A DNA stretch of 64,000 nucleotides from Bacillus sp. N1-1 (GCF_009818105.1 NZ_CP046564.1:3038001-3102000), one strand, 5' to 3'. Shown: positions 45,285 through 54,423, counted from the stretch's first letter. Numbers and translations: made by a program. Notes: generated from the sequence alone by a model not told the origin.

Positions 45285-45767
45285 CTAATATCCCTGATCC
45301 TGGCGATTATGATTCACTTTATTTTTTTTCAAATACGCCTCACCTATTTCTTTATACTCAAGTCCAATCGTTTGTCCCAAAGTTAGGTAACTCTCCATTA
45401 AACTGTAATAAGGCTCTTCTTTCTCAGTAGAAAGTCGATCAATCGCGCGATAAACTTCATGAAAGGCCTGTACTTCTGATGACGCCGTTTTTTCCGGCAG
45501 GCCTTCATAAGCAGTAATGCCTAACTCTAGTCCTAATGATAAAATAAAATGAATCCCATCAACATACTCTTCTAAAATTGTTTCTTTCGGTGAAGGTGCT
45601 TTTTTACTCCAATATTTAAAGCAGCGCGTTTCATTCGCAAGTTCTCCTAATTCAACTTTAAGAGCAAGAAGCTTATTTTCAAACAAATCAACGTCATCTA
45701 GCCCGTGTTCTTGTACAATTCGATCATCTAATTGTTTTTGTAATGTAAATAATAACTCAAAATTCAT
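45285..45767 (-). CDS. Dimeric (all-alpha) dUTP diphosphatase
   Basis: Hydrolyses dUTP to dUMP, keeping uracil out of DNA. 160 residues of the dUTPase_2 / all-alpha NTP pyrophosphatase fold, unrelated to trimeric dUTPase. The magnesium-binding motifs are KVELGELANETRCFKYW (ExxE-type) and ILEEYVDGIHFILSLGLELG (ExxD-type). Similar enzymes occur in phages and staphylococci. It stands alone between ysdC and the divergent ysdB; no phage genes surround it. Confidence 0.9.
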   Translation of the reverse strand: MNFELLFTLQKQLDDRIVQEHGLDDVDLFENKLLALKVELGELANETRCFKYWSKKAPSPKETILEEYVDGIHFILSLGLELGITAYEGLPEKTASSEVQAFHEVYRAIDRLSTEKEEPYYSLMESYLTLGQTIGLEYKEIGEAYLKKNKVNHNRQDQGY

Positions 45768-45799
45768 TTCAATCGTCCCTTCAAAATCTTTTCATTTTA

Positions 45800-45827
45800 T
45801 GAAACCTTTCTTTATCATATACGTATA
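45800..45827 (+). promoter_or_regulatory. Sigma-W promoter of ysdB
   Basis: TGAAAC, 16 bp, CGTATA is a textbook extracytoplasmic-function sigma-W promoter, ending 36 bp before the ysdB ATG. Confidence 0.9.
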
Positions 45828-45863
45828 GAGAATAGAAGCATAGTGAAAATGAGGTGCTGACTA

Positions 45864-46259
45864 ATGATACTTATCCTATTTCGTCTTGTCATTCTCGCAG
45901 CCATGGTGTTGATTGCTTATTCTGTCATTCGCTTTTTTATGGATCCAAAACGCAAGCTCGAAAAAGCCCACGATCATAAAGAATACTATTTTTTCGATGA
46001 CTCGTCCAATGTTCGAAAGAATTTTCTTGTCACTTACAAAGGTGCTCTCTTTGAAGGGGAAAAATACCTTGGAACAACCGAAAATTCCTTTGATATTATC
46101 ACGCTTTCTATAGGCGTAAAAAACGCCTCAGAACTTTATTTACTTGAGAAAGAAGATTTCTATTTTCTAGAGAAGGAAATGGACATCCGGTATCCAAGCG
46201 CTAAAATTGAATGGAAAAGCCCTGTGAAAGAATTTCTGCGTCACCGTGAAGACTCATAA
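45864..46259 (+). CDS. ysdB: Sigma-W pathway protein YsdB
   Basis: A 131-residue protein with one N-terminal TM helix (residues ~2-25, LILFRLVILAAMVLIAYSVI) and a cytoplasmic domain that includes KEYYFFDDSSNVRKNFLVTYKG and the C-terminal DIRYPSAKIEWKSPVKEF. The family is known in B. subtilis as a sigma-W pathway protein; the exact function is unclear. The perfect sigma-W promoter upstream fits an envelope-stress role. GAGGTGCTGACTA precedes the ATG. Confidence 0.93.
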   Translation: MILILFRLVILAAMVLIAYSVIRFFMDPKRKLEKAHDHKEYYFFDDSSNVRKNFLVTYKGALFEGEKYLGTTENSFDIITLSIGVKNASELYLLEKEDFYFLEKEMDIRYPSAKIEWKSPVKEFLRHREDS

Positions 46260-46262
46260 TGT

Positions 46263-46295
46263 CAAAAGCCCCCTCCAAGTTGGAGGGGGCTTTTA
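46263..46295. terminator. Terminator between ysdB and the VTT protein gene
   Basis: AAAAGCCCCCTCCAA/TTGGAGGGGGCTTTT is symmetric, GC-rich, and active both ways. Confidence 0.93.
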
Positions 46296-46320
46296 ACTAT
46301 CATCTTATTTCGTAATCGAT

Positions 46321-46893
46321 TTATCTTGCAGGTTGAAAAAAATCCTCCCACTTCATAACCCATTCCTTTCTTTTAAGTAAAAAGAAAAGAATAACAAGGC
46401 CTAACAGCATTAATAGAATAAGTACAGGGTCAAAACCACTGATCGCTGTTCCAAAGAAGGAATAAAACAAAGCAAGAGGCAAGTTTGATATAAGAGAAGA
46501 GCGAAGATAATCTCGGAAATCCTTTGACACCTCAATTAAGCAAAGCGAAATAAAATGAAAATGAACAAAGGGTACCAATCTTAGAATAGCAATTTGCCCA
46601 ATTGACATAGGCATATGCTTTCGCGTCCATCTTTCCTTCATTCGAATGATTTTTTTGAACAAACCCGGTGTTCGTTTCACGACCAGATAAAAAACCGAAC
46701 TTACAACAGTAATTCCAATGACCGAATAGATAGTTCCATAGATGGCTCCAAACAATACACCACCTGCCACACAAACTACACTAACTGGCACAAAAACAAA
46801 CTGACGAATAAAATGAAAAATTATGAAATAGAACGGGGCGTAAATTCCGCTGTTCGACACAACCTCAACAAGCGGCAGGACGAGCTCATTCAT
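46321..46893 (-). CDS. VTT-domain (TVP38/TMEM64, DedA-like) membrane protein
   Basis: A 190-residue membrane protein with five to six hydrophobic segments. The VTT core is seen in FVPVSVVCVAGGVLFGAIYGTI and, after a basic loop (KKIIRMKERWTRKHMP), in IAILRLVPFVHFHFISLCL. Relatives act in lipid scrambling or in tolerance to membrane stress. The re-entrant FVP/GxxFG motif is present, but the usual second proline-arginine motif (RxxPxxP) is altered to RLVPFVHF. It is convergent with sigma-W-controlled ysdB. AAGGGGGGAACATC precedes the ATG. Confidence 0.8.
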   Translation of the reverse strand: MNELVLPLVEVVSNSGIYAPFYFIIFHFIRQFVFVPVSVVCVAGGVLFGAIYGTIYSVIGITVVSSVFYLVVKRTPGLFKKIIRMKERWTRKHMPMSIGQIAILRLVPFVHFHFISLCLIEVSKDFRDYLRSSLISNLPLALFYSFFGTAISGFDPVLILLMLLGLVILFFLLKRKEWVMKWEDFFQPAR

Positions 46894-47033
46894 GATGTTC
46901 CCCCCTTCCTTTTACCTTTATGACAAGAGACGAGCTGTTATGTCAAAAAGCGAAGCTCCAAGAGAATATTTTCTGGAAATACGTGGACAATAAGGGGAGA
47001 TTTGATGAGAACGGTAATTGGAGGGGATATTAG

Positions 47034-48356
47034 ATGGATGAACTCGTTATTGCTCGTTCATTGTTTGGCATGACAATGGGCGTACATATTATTTACGCTA
47101 CGCTCGGAGTAGGGCTACCCTTAATGGTGCTTGTAGCTGAACTCATGTATCAAAAAACAAAAGATAAGGATTACGCGCTCATGGCGAACAGGTGGACAAA
47201 AGGGTTTGCCGTATTACTCGGAGTCGCAATTCCAACAGGAACGATTGCAGGCGTGCAGCTTTCTCTGTTATGGCCGGGATTTATGGAGGTTGTAGGACGA
47301 GTCATTGCCTTACCATTCCAAATTGAAATTTACGCCTTTTTCCTCGAAGCACTCTTTATGTCGATTTATGTGTATGCAGCAGATCGACTTTCACCGCTTA
47401 TGCGGATCGTTAGTGTTACACTCGTTGCCTTTGGCGCGAGCGCTTCAGCAATTTTAATTACAAATGTCCATGCTTTTGAAGGCACACCTGCTGGATTTGA
47501 AATAGTAGATGGGAAATTTGTTAATGTGGATCCGTGGGAAGCATTTTTTAATCCTTCCTTCATCGTTACAGCAGGACATGTCACAGTATCTGCTCTTATG
47601 ACAGGTGCTTTTGTCATTGCTTCTATTGCTGCATATAAAATGATTCGTCAACGAGGGAATACGCGTGAATATAAATTTCACCACAAAGCTTTAATGATGG
47701 GACTCGTTATTGGAGGGATTTTTTCAATTTTAACGGCGTTAAATGGGCATGAATCCGCTCAGCAATTGTATCAATACCAGCCTGAAAAACTGGCAGCGGC
47801 AGAGGGGTTGTTCGAAACACAAACATACGCCCCGCTTGCCATAGGTGGCTACACGGATAAAGAGGAACGAGAAGTGAAGTGGGCGATCGAAGTTCCTTGG
47901 GCGCTCAGCTTTCTAGCTGACGATGCATTTGATACAGAAGTTTTAGGGCTTGAAGAATGGCCAGAAGATGAGTGGCCTCCCTTGTTTGTCCATACTCTAT
48001 TTAATGCAATGGTTGGGATCGGCTCTTTGTTGATGCTCCTATCAATAGTGGGGTTTACCTGGTACAAAATTCTGAAACGAAAAGAGTTCCCGCGCTGGCT
48101 GATGTGGGCGTTTATTGCTGCCGGTCCTCTTGCCATCACTGCAATTGAATTCGGATGGATCTTCGCTTGTACCGGAAGACAGCCATGGGTTATTTATCAC
48201 GTGATGAAAACAGAAGAAGCGGTGACAACTTCTGGAAACATCGGACTGCTATTTGTTCTATTTCTCATTGTTTATATCATTCTTATGATTTCAACAGTGC
48301 TCGTGCTGCGTTATTATTTCAACCGTAATCCAATTAGTGAAGAACTTGATCAATAA
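47034..48356 (+). CDS. ythA: Cytochrome bd-type quinol oxidase subunit I (short, YthA/CbdA-like)
   Basis: Haem-bearing subunit of a menaquinol oxidase that reduces oxygen to water. 440 residues, shorter than E. coli-type CydA (~520), which points to the short Q-loop YthA/CbdA branch. The haem ligand His18 is in MGVHIIYATLGVG, and the conserved GRQPWVIYHVMKT near residue 380 is intact. The Q-loop region is small and acidic (LEEWPEDEWPP). GGAGGGGATATTAG precedes the ATG. No cydC/cydD assembly transporter genes are nearby. The symbol is by length and motif resemblance. Confidence 0.9.
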   Translation: MDELVIARSLFGMTMGVHIIYATLGVGLPLMVLVAELMYQKTKDKDYALMANRWTKGFAVLLGVAIPTGTIAGVQLSLLWPGFMEVVGRVIALPFQIEIYAFFLEALFMSIYVYAADRLSPLMRIVSVTLVAFGASASAILITNVHAFEGTPAGFEIVDGKFVNVDPWEAFFNPSFIVTAGHVTVSALMTGAFVIASIAAYKMIRQRGNTREYKFHHKALMMGLVIGGIFSILTALNGHESAQQLYQYQPEKLAAAEGLFETQTYAPLAIGGYTDKEEREVKWAIEVPWALSFLADDAFDTEVLGLEEWPEDEWPPLFVHTLFNAMVGIGSLLMLLSIVGFTWYKILKRKEFPRWLMWAFIAAGPLAITAIEFGWIFACTGRQPWVIYHVMKTEEAVTTSGNIGLLFVLFLIVYIILMISTVLVLRYYFNRNPISEELDQ

Positions 48357-48398
48357 TCCAAGGCATTGTACGTCTATTAAAAATAAGAGGTGAACAAC

Positions 48399-49430
48399 AT
48401 GTCAGAAGCATTCTACGCCATCACATTAATTTGGGGACTTGTTTTCATTTATGCGGTTATGGCGACAATCGATTTCGGTGCTGGATTTTGGTCGATGATT
48501 TATTTAAATCGAAATAACACGAAAGCAACGAACATAGCAAACCGCTACCTTTCTCCTTCCTGGGAAGTCACGAATGTTTTCATTGTAGCTATTGTTGTAG
48601 CACTCTTTAGTTTCTTCCCTGGAGCGACATTTACTTTAGGGACAGTGCTACTTATTCCTGGAAGTTTGATCATTTTATTACTTGCGCTACGCAGTGCCTT
48701 TCTCGTATTTTCCCATTCAGCATCGGAGAATTACAAACGGATCTTAACACTCATTTCAGGAATTACTGGTTTCCTAATTCCAGCTCTTCTGATTTGTGTG
48801 TTACCGATTACGCACGGTGGGTTTATCCAAACAACAAACGGGGAAGAACGCTTGTTATTGAGTGAATTATTTACAAGTCCAAGCGTCTATGCATTTATGG
48901 CTTTTGCTATCTCAAGCACACTTTTTCTGTCATCACTTTTACTCTCTGATTATTCAAACGTATCAGCAGATCAAGAAGCTTATCAAACGTATAGAAGAGA
49001 TGCCATACTCGTTGGGCCAATCTCACTTGCGATGGCAGGTTTGCTCGTTCTCACCATTCGAACAGAAGCGCCATGGCTTTATGAAAAGCTTATGGACTAT
49101 GTGCCTTGGCTGATTGGTTCGATGATCACTTTTGTTATCGGGTATCTCGCTCTCTTTATTCCAAGAAAAACTGGAGTCGGCATCCCAAGACTTGCTATGA
49201 TTAGTATTGTCATTCAGTATTTACTCGCAAGCTATGCTTATGGATCAGCGCATCTGCCTTATATCGTTTATCCAAATGTTACGATTGAAACAGGCTTTAC
49301 AGATCCTGCTACGTTTCGCGCACTAATTGTCACGTACATTGTCGCTTTCTTTATCTTAACACCAGGATTTATTTATTTCTGGCGCCTCTTCTTAAAAGAT
49401 AAACGGTACCTTAAACAAAATGAATCTTAA
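48399..49430 (+). CDS. ythB: Cytochrome bd-type quinol oxidase subunit II (YthB-like)
   Basis: Structural partner of subunit I, 343 residues with about nine TM helices. It begins MSEAFYAITLIWGLVFIYAV, followed by MATIDFGAGFWSMIY (the conserved DFGxG) and WEVTNVF. I take the ATG at 48399 (AAGAGGTG is 6 nt upstream) rather than the GTG at 48390, which is part of that Shine-Dalgarno. It lies 42 bp downstream of subunit I and is followed by a terminator. The pair forms a two-gene operon. Confidence 0.92.
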   Translation: MSEAFYAITLIWGLVFIYAVMATIDFGAGFWSMIYLNRNNTKATNIANRYLSPSWEVTNVFIVAIVVALFSFFPGATFTLGTVLLIPGSLIILLLALRSAFLVFSHSASENYKRILTLISGITGFLIPALLICVLPITHGGFIQTTNGEERLLLSELFTSPSVYAFMAFAISSTLFLSSLLLSDYSNVSADQEAYQTYRRDAILVGPISLAMAGLLVLTIRTEAPWLYEKLMDYVPWLIGSMITFVIGYLALFIPRKTGVGIPRLAMISIVIQYLLASYAYGSAHLPYIVYPNVTIETGFTDPATFRALIVTYIVAFFILTPGFIYFWRLFLKDKRYLKQNES

Positions 49431-49434
49431 ACGC

Positions 49435-49460
49435 AAAAAACGCAGCATATGCTGCGTTTT
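49435..49460. terminator. Terminator between ythB and ysdA
   Basis: AAAACGCAGCAT/ATGCTGCGTTTT is symmetric and active on both strands. Confidence 0.9.
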
Positions 49461-49466
49461 ATCATT

Positions 49467-49745
49467 TTACTTATTCAAGTAAATAGAACCGCCTATCAAA
49501 AAGATATGTACAACCATAACAGCAGGAATGCCGTAAACAAATTGAGAATGCTTCGTTTTATGTCTAAACCGTTTCATACCAAAATACCCTCCGATACTCC
49601 CTCCAATTACAATAAAAAGCCACAACGTCTTTTCTGAAATCCTTCGTGCACTCTTTTTTGCTTTTCGTTTGTCTACTCCCATTATTATGAAACTACAACT
49701 ATTGATAAGAGCCAAATAAATAAAAAATATAATAAGACCGTTCAC
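49467..49745 (-). CDS. ysdA: DUF1294 family membrane protein YsdA
   Basis: A 92-residue protein with two to three hydrophobic helices and a basic loop, KRKAKKSARRISEKTLW, a DUF1294 signature, followed by GGSIGGYFGMKRFRHKTKHSQF. Function unknown. The start is a GTG at 49745, 9 nt after AAGGGGG. As in B. subtilis it lies downstream of rplT. Confidence 0.88.
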   Translation of the reverse strand: MNGLIIFFIYLALINSCSFIIMGVDKRKAKKSARRISEKTLWLFIVIGGSIGGYFGMKRFRHKTKHSQFVYGIPAVMVVHIFLIGGSIYLNK

Positions 49746-49777
49746 TTCTCATTTCCCCCTTACTTAAAGCTTTCTAC

Positions 49778-49812
49778 AAAAAAACCATCCTCAACGTGTG
49801 AGAATGGTTTTT
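49778..49812 (-). terminator. Terminator of the infC-rpmI-rplT operon
   Basis: AAAAACCATTCTC-ACACGTT-GAGGATGGTTTTTTT on the minus strand, just after rplT. Confidence 0.9.
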
Positions 49813-49818
49813 GAGAAC

Positions 49819-50175
49819 TTATTTCAAGTTTTCTTTTGCTTTTGATGCTAGTTCAGCGAACGCTTTTTCGTCGTTAACTGCTAGCTCAGCAAGCATTTTA
49901 CGGTTGATGTCGATACCAGCTGTTTTAAGACCAAACATCAAACGGCTGTAAGAAAGTCCGTTCAAACGAGCTGCCGCGTTGATACGAGTGATCCAAAGCT
50001 TACGGAAGTCGCGTTTTTTCTGACGACGGTCACGGTAAGCGTACATGTTTGATTTCATAACTTGCTGATTAGCAACTTTGAAAAGCAAAGACTTCGATCC
50101 GTAATATCCTTTTGCGAGTTTTAACGTTCTTTTACGTCTGCGACGTGTTACGTAGCCACCTTTTACTCTTGGCAT
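49819..50175 (-). CDS. rplT: Ribosomal protein L20
   Basis: Large-subunit protein of 118 residues that binds 23S rRNA early in assembly. The very basic N-terminus ([23 protein letters not shown]) and [24 protein letters not shown] are typical. L20 also represses its own operon in Bacillus by binding the leader upstream of infC. Third gene of infC-rpmI-rplT. Confidence 0.99.
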   Translation of the reverse strand: MPRVKGGYVTRRRRKRTLKLAKGYYGSKSLLFKVANQQVMKSNMYAYRDRRQKKRDFRKLWITRINAAARLNGLSYSRLMFGLKTAGIDINRKMLAELAVNDEKAFAELASKAKENLK

Positions 50176-50220
50176 ACTAAACCCCTCCTAATTTCTGTGT
50201 CTAAATAATATGAAAACCGA

Positions 50221-50421
50221 TTACTTCTTGTTGTAGATTAAAGTCTTAATGCGCTTGAAGTCACCTGCGGAAACAAGAGAAGCTTTACGAAGCTTACGCT
50301 TCTGCTTTTGAGACTTGTTACCGAACATATGGCTAGTGTAAGCACGGCTGCGCTTAAGTTTACCTGATCCAGTTTTCTTAAACCGTTTTGAAGCTCCACG
50401 GTGAGATTTCATTTTTGGCAT
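50221..50421 (-). CDS. rpmI: Ribosomal protein L35
   Basis: Large-subunit protein of 66 residues: [20 protein letters not shown] and [24 protein letters not shown] are diagnostic. 22 bp after infC and 45 bp before rplT. AAGGAGGAACTCACTC precedes the ATG. Confidence 0.99.
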   Translation of the reverse strand: MPKMKSHRGASKRFKKTGSGKLKRSRAYTSHMFGNKSQKQKRKLRKASLVSAGDFKRIKTLIYNKK

Positions 50422-50443
50422 GAGTGAGTTCCTCCTTCAAGAA

Positions 50444-50962
50444 TTACTTTTCTGCGATAGGTGCCAAGATTAGGAACATGCTGCGTCCTTCCATTTTTGG
50501 TTTGGACTCAACAGTTGCAATATCTTTGCAATCTTCTGCTAGGTGCTCAAGCACCTTTTTACCGATATCAGAGTGTGTAATCATACGTCCGCGGAAACGG
50601 ATCGATGCTTTCACTTTGTCACCTTTTTCAAGAAACTTACGTGCATTACGAAGTTTCGTATTGAAGTCGTGTTCCTCAATATTCGGGCTCAAGCGAACTT
50701 CTTTAACGGTAATAATCTTTTGTTTCTTACGCGCTTCTTTCTCTTTCTTCTGCTGCTCATAGCGGAACTTTCCGTAGTCCATAATGCGACAAACAGGAGG
50801 TTTCGCGTTTGGAGCAACCATCACAAGATCAAGATTTGCATTGCGCGCCATATCTAATGCCTCATTTTTGGATTTCACACCAATTTGGTTTCCGTCAGCA
50901 CCAACTAGACGTACTTCCCGAGCACGAATGCCCTCATTGACGTTCATATCTCTACTAATAAT
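50444..50962 (-). CDS. infC: Translation initiation factor IF-3, probable AUU start
   Basis: Binds the 30S subunit and checks the start codon. I extend the frame five codons upstream of the first ATG (50947) to an ATT at 50960-50962, giving (M)[18 protein letters not shown], which aligns with the B. subtilis N-terminus MISKD.. and is 172 residues. GGAGGTGG (50966-50973) is correctly spaced for this ATT but too far (about 21 nt) for the ATG. AUU starts are a known self-control device of infC: IF-3 rejects its own non-canonical start when abundant. N- and C-domains and linker are normal. Confidence 0.95.
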   Translation of the reverse strand: MISRDMNVNEGIRAREVRLVGADGNQIGVKSKNEALDMARNANLDLVMVAPNAKPPVCRIMDYGKFRYEQQKKEKEARKKQKIITVKEVRLSPNIEEHDFNTKLRNARKFLEKGDKVKASIRFRGRMITHSDIGKKVLEHLAEDCKDIATVESKPKMEGRSMFLILAPIAEK

Positions 50963-51041
50963 CAGCCACCTCCATGGTTATTGTTCGATGATGATCATCT
51001 CACATGATGTCATTAAATGGTTTATATCCGGTTCAAAGCAT

Positions 51042-51067
51042 AAAAAAAGCGTCGGCGCATACGACAC
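51042..51067 (-). terminator. Leader terminator upstream of infC
   Basis: GTGTCG-TATGCGC-CGACGC (one G-T pair) and a T7 run on the minus strand, between the L20 leader and infC. Likely the L20-controlled attenuator. Confidence 0.78.
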
Positions 51068-51178
51068 CCACACATTACACAATTATAAGAACAGTGTACC
51101 TGCAAACTACCAATTACGGCGTCAATCAGGTGAGAAGCGGGCGCTTCTGCTTGCTTTGTTTCCGATATTTAATTACCT
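51042..51178 (-). ncRNA. L20 leader (ribosomal protein autoregulatory RNA)
   Basis: The minus-strand transcript contains AGAAGCGCCCGCTTCT and CACCTGATTGACGCCG, elements of the Bacillaceae L20 leader, ending in the terminator at 51042-51067. L20 binding would favour termination. It lies between the operon promoter and infC and accounts for most of the 373-bp gap. Confidence 0.8.
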
Positions 51179-51183
51179 AAGAC

Positions 51184-51213
51184 AGTATACCATGCTGACC
51201 AAATTTATGTCAA
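51184..51213 (-). promoter_or_regulatory. Sigma-A promoter of the infC operon
   Basis: The minus strand reads TTGACA, 18 bp, TATACT. Confidence 0.88.
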
Positions 51214-51302
51214 GGTGATAAGATTCGTTCGAAGTGCACTTGATTATCATAACGAATCTTTCTCTTTGTGACAAGTGTTTTTTGTAAATTTGTTTCATCT
51301 TA

Positions 51303-51334
51303 TAAAATAAAGCCGGCATCTACGCCGGCTTTTC
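51303..51334 (-). terminator. Terminator of thrS
   Basis: AAAGCCGGCG-TAGA-TGCCGGCTTTATTTTA on the minus strand, two bases after the thrS stop codon. Confidence 0.92.
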
Positions 51335-51335
51335 G

Positions 51336-53273
51336 TTACTTTTTGTCTTTAATTTCTTCTTCTATTCGAGCAGTAAATTCGTTTAGAGAAACAGTCTCAG
51401 AATCTTGCTGGCTGTAGCGACGAACATTAACTGCTTCACCTTCAACCTCTTTATCCCCTACTACGAGCATATAAGGGATCTTCTGCATTTGTGCTTCACG
51501 AATTTTGTACCCAATCTTTTCGTTACGTTCGTCTACTTCAACTCGAATTCCAGCGCGTTGAAGTTTTTTCTGGACACTCTTCGCATACTCTAGGTGTACA
51601 TCCGATACAGGAATAATTTCTGCCTGTATTGGAGCAAGCCATGTTGGAAATGCACCTTTATATTCTTCAATCAAGAATGCTACAAAGCGTTCCATTGTAG
51701 AAACGACACCTCGGTGAATGACGACCGGACGATGGTGGTTACCATCTTCACCGATGTAAGAAAGATCAAATCGTTCTGGAAGAAGGAAATCAAGTTGGAC
51801 AGTCGAAAGAGTCTCCTCTTTACCTAATGCCGTTTTCACTTGAACATCTAATTTCGGACCATAAAATGCCGCTTCGCCTTCTGCTTCTACATACTGAACG
51901 TTAAGATCATCCATTGCTTCTTTTAGCATTTTTTGTGCTTTTTCCCACATTTCGTCATTGTCGATATACTTTTTCTTATCTGCTGGGTCACGATAAGAAA
52001 GACGGAATGAATAGTCACTAATATTGAAGTCTTTATAAACTTCCTGAATCAGCTCAACAACTTCAATAAATTCTTGCTTAATCTGATCTGGACGACAGAA
52101 AATATGAGCATCATTCAGCGTCATTGAACGTACACGCTGAAGTCCTGCTAGCGCACCAGACATTTCATAACGGTGCATTGTTCCTAGCTCAGCCACACGA
52201 TACGGAAGACTACGGTAGCTTTTCAAATCATTTTTGTAAATCATCATATGGTGCGGACAGTTCATCGGACGAAGCACTAATTCTTCTGTTTCATCCATTT
52301 TCATTGGCGGATACATATCGTCTTGGTAGTGATCCCAATGACCGCTTGTTTTATATAGTTCTACGTTTGCAAGGTGTGGCGTATATACATGGTTGTAACC
52401 AAGACGTTCCTCAAGGTCAACAATATATCGCTCAATTGTACGTCGAATTGTTGCCCCTCTTGGTAACCAAATCGGAAGCCCCTGACCTACTTCTTGGGAA
52501 ATGGTGAATAGCTTAAGCTCTTTCCCAAGTTTACGGTGATCGCGTTCTTTCGCTTCTTCTAAAAGACGAAGGTACTCTTCTACCTGGGATTGCTTCGGAA
52601 ATGCTGTACCATAAATGCGCTGTAGCATTTGATTTTCGCTATCTCCACGCCAGTAAGCACCTGCAATCGATAGTAGTTTAAAGGCTTTGATCTTACTAGT
52701 TGAAGGAACATGCGGTCCACGGCAAAGATCGAAGAATTCGCCTTGTTCATAAATTGTCACTTGTTCATCGTCAGGAATCGCTTCAAGCAATTCTAACTTA
52801 AGGTCATCGCCAATTTCCTTAAACATTTTCTCTGCTTCAGCACGACTGACAACAATGCGCTTCACTTCAAGATTTTCATTAATAATTTTCTTCATTTCCT
52901 TTTCGATCTTCGGAAGATCTTCAGGTGTAATTGATACAGGGCAATCAATATCGTAGTAGAATCCACTATCAATGACTGGTCCAACGCCAAGTTTCACATC
53001 ACTATAAAGACGCTTAATCGCCTGAGCCATTAAATGAGCCGTACTATGACGAAGAACTTCAAGTCCGTCTTCACTTTCTGGTGTTACGATTTCAATCGAT
53101 GCATCTACTTCAATTTCCCGGCGCAAATCAAAAAGTACGCCATTCACTTTTCCTGCAAGAGCTTTTTTCTTTAAGCCTGGACTAATTGAGCTTGCAATCT
53201 CTTCAGTTGTTGTTCCTTTATTAAATTCTTTCACAGAACCATCTGGGAACGTAATTTTTACCATTTCAGCCAT
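51336..53273 (-). CDS. thrS: Threonyl-tRNA synthetase
   Basis: Class II synthetase of 645 residues. In order: the TGS domain (residues 1-63), the editing domain with [15 protein letters not shown] and [15 protein letters not shown] (zinc/editing His and Cys), the catalytic core with zinc ligands in [15 protein letters not shown] and [14 protein letters not shown] [16 protein letters not shown] (motif 2), motif 3 [19 protein letters not shown], and the C-terminal anticodon-binding domain. All expected motifs are present. Regulated by the Thr T-box upstream; separate terminator. Confidence 0.98.
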   Translation of the reverse strand: MAEMVKITFPDGSVKEFNKGTTTEEIASSISPGLKKKALAGKVNGVLFDLRREIEVDASIEIVTPESEDGLEVLRHSTAHLMAQAIKRLYSDVKLGVGPVIDSGFYYDIDCPVSITPEDLPKIEKEMKKIINENLEVKRIVVSRAEAEKMFKEIGDDLKLELLEAIPDDEQVTIYEQGEFFDLCRGPHVPSTSKIKAFKLLSIAGAYWRGDSENQMLQRIYGTAFPKQSQVEEYLRLLEEAKERDHRKLGKELKLFTISQEVGQGLPIWLPRGATIRRTIERYIVDLEERLGYNHVYTPHLANVELYKTSGHWDHYQDDMYPPMKMDETEELVLRPMNCPHHMMIYKNDLKSYRSLPYRVAELGTMHRYEMSGALAGLQRVRSMTLNDAHIFCRPDQIKQEFIEVVELIQEVYKDFNISDYSFRLSYRDPADKKKYIDNDEMWEKAQKMLKEAMDDLNVQYVEAEGEAAFYGPKLDVQVKTALGKEETLSTVQLDFLLPERFDLSYIGEDGNHHRPVVIHRGVVSTMERFVAFLIEEYKGAFPTWLAPIQAEIIPVSDVHLEYAKSVQKKLQRAGIRVEVDERNEKIGYKIREAQMQKIPYMLVVGDKEVEGEAVNVRRYSQQDSETVSLNEFTARIEEEIKDKK

Positions 53274-53297
53274 GCTTCTTCACTCCTTTTTGCATAT

Positions 53298-53330
53298 AAA
53301 AAAACACTCATCCCAAAAAGGGACGAGTGT
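53298..53330 (-). terminator. T-box-controlled terminator before thrS
   Basis: ACACTCGTCCC-TTTTT-GGGATGAGTGT and a T7 run on the minus strand. Confidence 0.92.
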
Positions 53331-53545
53331 TTATCTCGTGGTTCCACCCTGCTTCCCGTATAGAGAAAACCCTATACGGCTCAGATTGCTGTAACGTAGC
53401 AGAAACGCTACCCTATTTCCAGGGCAGAGTTCAAAGGTGGTAAGAATGCTTGTCTCGCTAGGAAGTTCACACCAATCCTTCCCTCTCTTAAAGCAGACAG
53501 AACATCTCATGTCCTTATCGTAACAATAACGTATATGCGTGTATG
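53298..53545 (-). promoter_or_regulatory. Threonine T-box leader of thrS
   Basis: T-box sequence AGGGTGGAACCACG (53350-53337) followed by the terminator. Stem I contains CTTACCACC, in which ACC is the likely Thr specifier codon. The open frame across this region is a leader artefact. The leader fills the gap 53274-53586. Confidence 0.94.
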
Positions 53546-53550
53546 TAGGT

Positions 53551-53579
53551 ATTATAAGTAGTGTACTTATGAAAATCAA
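53551..53579 (-). promoter_or_regulatory. Sigma-A promoter of thrS
   Basis: The minus strand reads TTGATT, 17 bp, TATAAT, immediately upstream of the T-box leader and overlapping no gene. Confidence 0.87.
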
Positions 53580-53586
53580 GCTTATT

Positions 53587-54423
53587 TTAATGATTGCCAG
53601 AAAAAAAGTTTTTAACCCGTGACAATGGAAAAAAACATAGTCGTTCTTCAAAAACATTACGAATGGTTTGAGCTAACCCTTCTTCCGTGTCTTCTGTATA
53701 TAAATAAATTTCTTTAGGTGCAAGACTCAGAAGCGGCAAAAGTATTTCAGAATCTATTTCTTCTAAAGAAAGTCCATTCGGAATGGTATCAAGCGGTTCA
53801 TGCATCCCATTAAGCTTATGACCACTTAGATCATATAAACGGTAACTGCCATCAAAAACAAGCACAACTTTTTCTTGAAGAGCTTCTCTTGATTTAAGAA
53901 GAAGCCTTAATGCTTCTATAAAGTTCTGATATTCTTGCTCCAGTTTATACTCGTCAATCGCTTCGCCAATTAGCTCTGTTAATAAGGCACGATAAGGACC
54001 GGTTCGAAACCGTAAATAAGAGTCAAACAAGATCGTTCCACCCTGTTCAATACAAGAAAATGTTGATCGATGCAATAAATCCACCCGATTTGTGTAGCGA
54101 TCAGACCCAGGAAGTTCTTCTTTGTTTCCCTCTCCAATACTTTTTGCAATCGCTGTAATTTCACCAATTTCATCTTTATCTTGATAGTAATATTTTGTTG
54201 TTAATATTTGTTTCATCCACTGCTTCTCATAGATGGAGCTAACACAGCGGACGATGCATTGGGATATGTGATAACACAACTTTGCATTATATGGTTCCAC
54301 TTGTAAAGAGAGTGTTAATTCCGCTTCATTAACGGAAATTTTTTGTTTAACGTTCATATCCTTTATCAAATGTTCATAAACAAATTGAAAATCTTCTTTT
54401 TGATCAAATGTTATTGAAACCAA
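53587..54423 (-). CDS. ytxC: YtxC-like sporulation protein
   Basis: A 278-residue cytoplasmic protein of the YtxC family, found in spore formers next to dnaI and thrS. No enzyme motif is recognised. Segments such as DRYTNRVDLLHRSTFSCIEQG, FDSYLRFRTGPYRALLTELI and the C-terminal EDTEEGLAQTIRNVFEERLCFFP are the better-conserved parts as I remember them. The start is a TTG at 54423 six bases after AGGGGGG; the next ATG (MNVKQ, residue 24) would leave the conserved start out. The function is unknown, although sporulation-linked expression is described for B. subtilis. Confidence 0.82.
   Translation of the reverse strand: MVSITFDQKEDFQFVYEHLIKDMNVKQKISVNEAELTLSLQVEPYNAKLCYHISQCIVRCVSSIYEKQWMKQILTTKYYYQDKDEIGEITAIAKSIGEGNKEELPGSDRYTNRVDLLHRSTFSCIEQGGTILFDSYLRFRTGPYRALLTELIGEAIDEYKLEQEYQNFIEALRLLLKSREALQEKVVLVFDGSYRLYDLSGHKLNGMHEPLDTIPNGLSLEEIDSEILLPLLSLAPKEIYLYTEDTEEGLAQTIRNVFEERLCFFPLSRVKNFFSGNH

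Noticed and set aside
45285..45767. dUTPase of a phage-associated family as a sign of prophage
   Set aside because: No other phage genes, attachment sites or integrase are nearby, and the flanking genes are in normal Bacillus order.
50784..51218. Long plus-strand open frame opposite infC and its leader
   Set aside because: It lies antisense to infC and the L20 leader, has no Shine-Dalgarno or recognisable protein features.
53331..53657. Open frame of 108 codons on the minus strand upstream of thrS
   Set aside because: It covers the Thr T-box leader and promoter and overlaps the end of ytxC; leader artefact.
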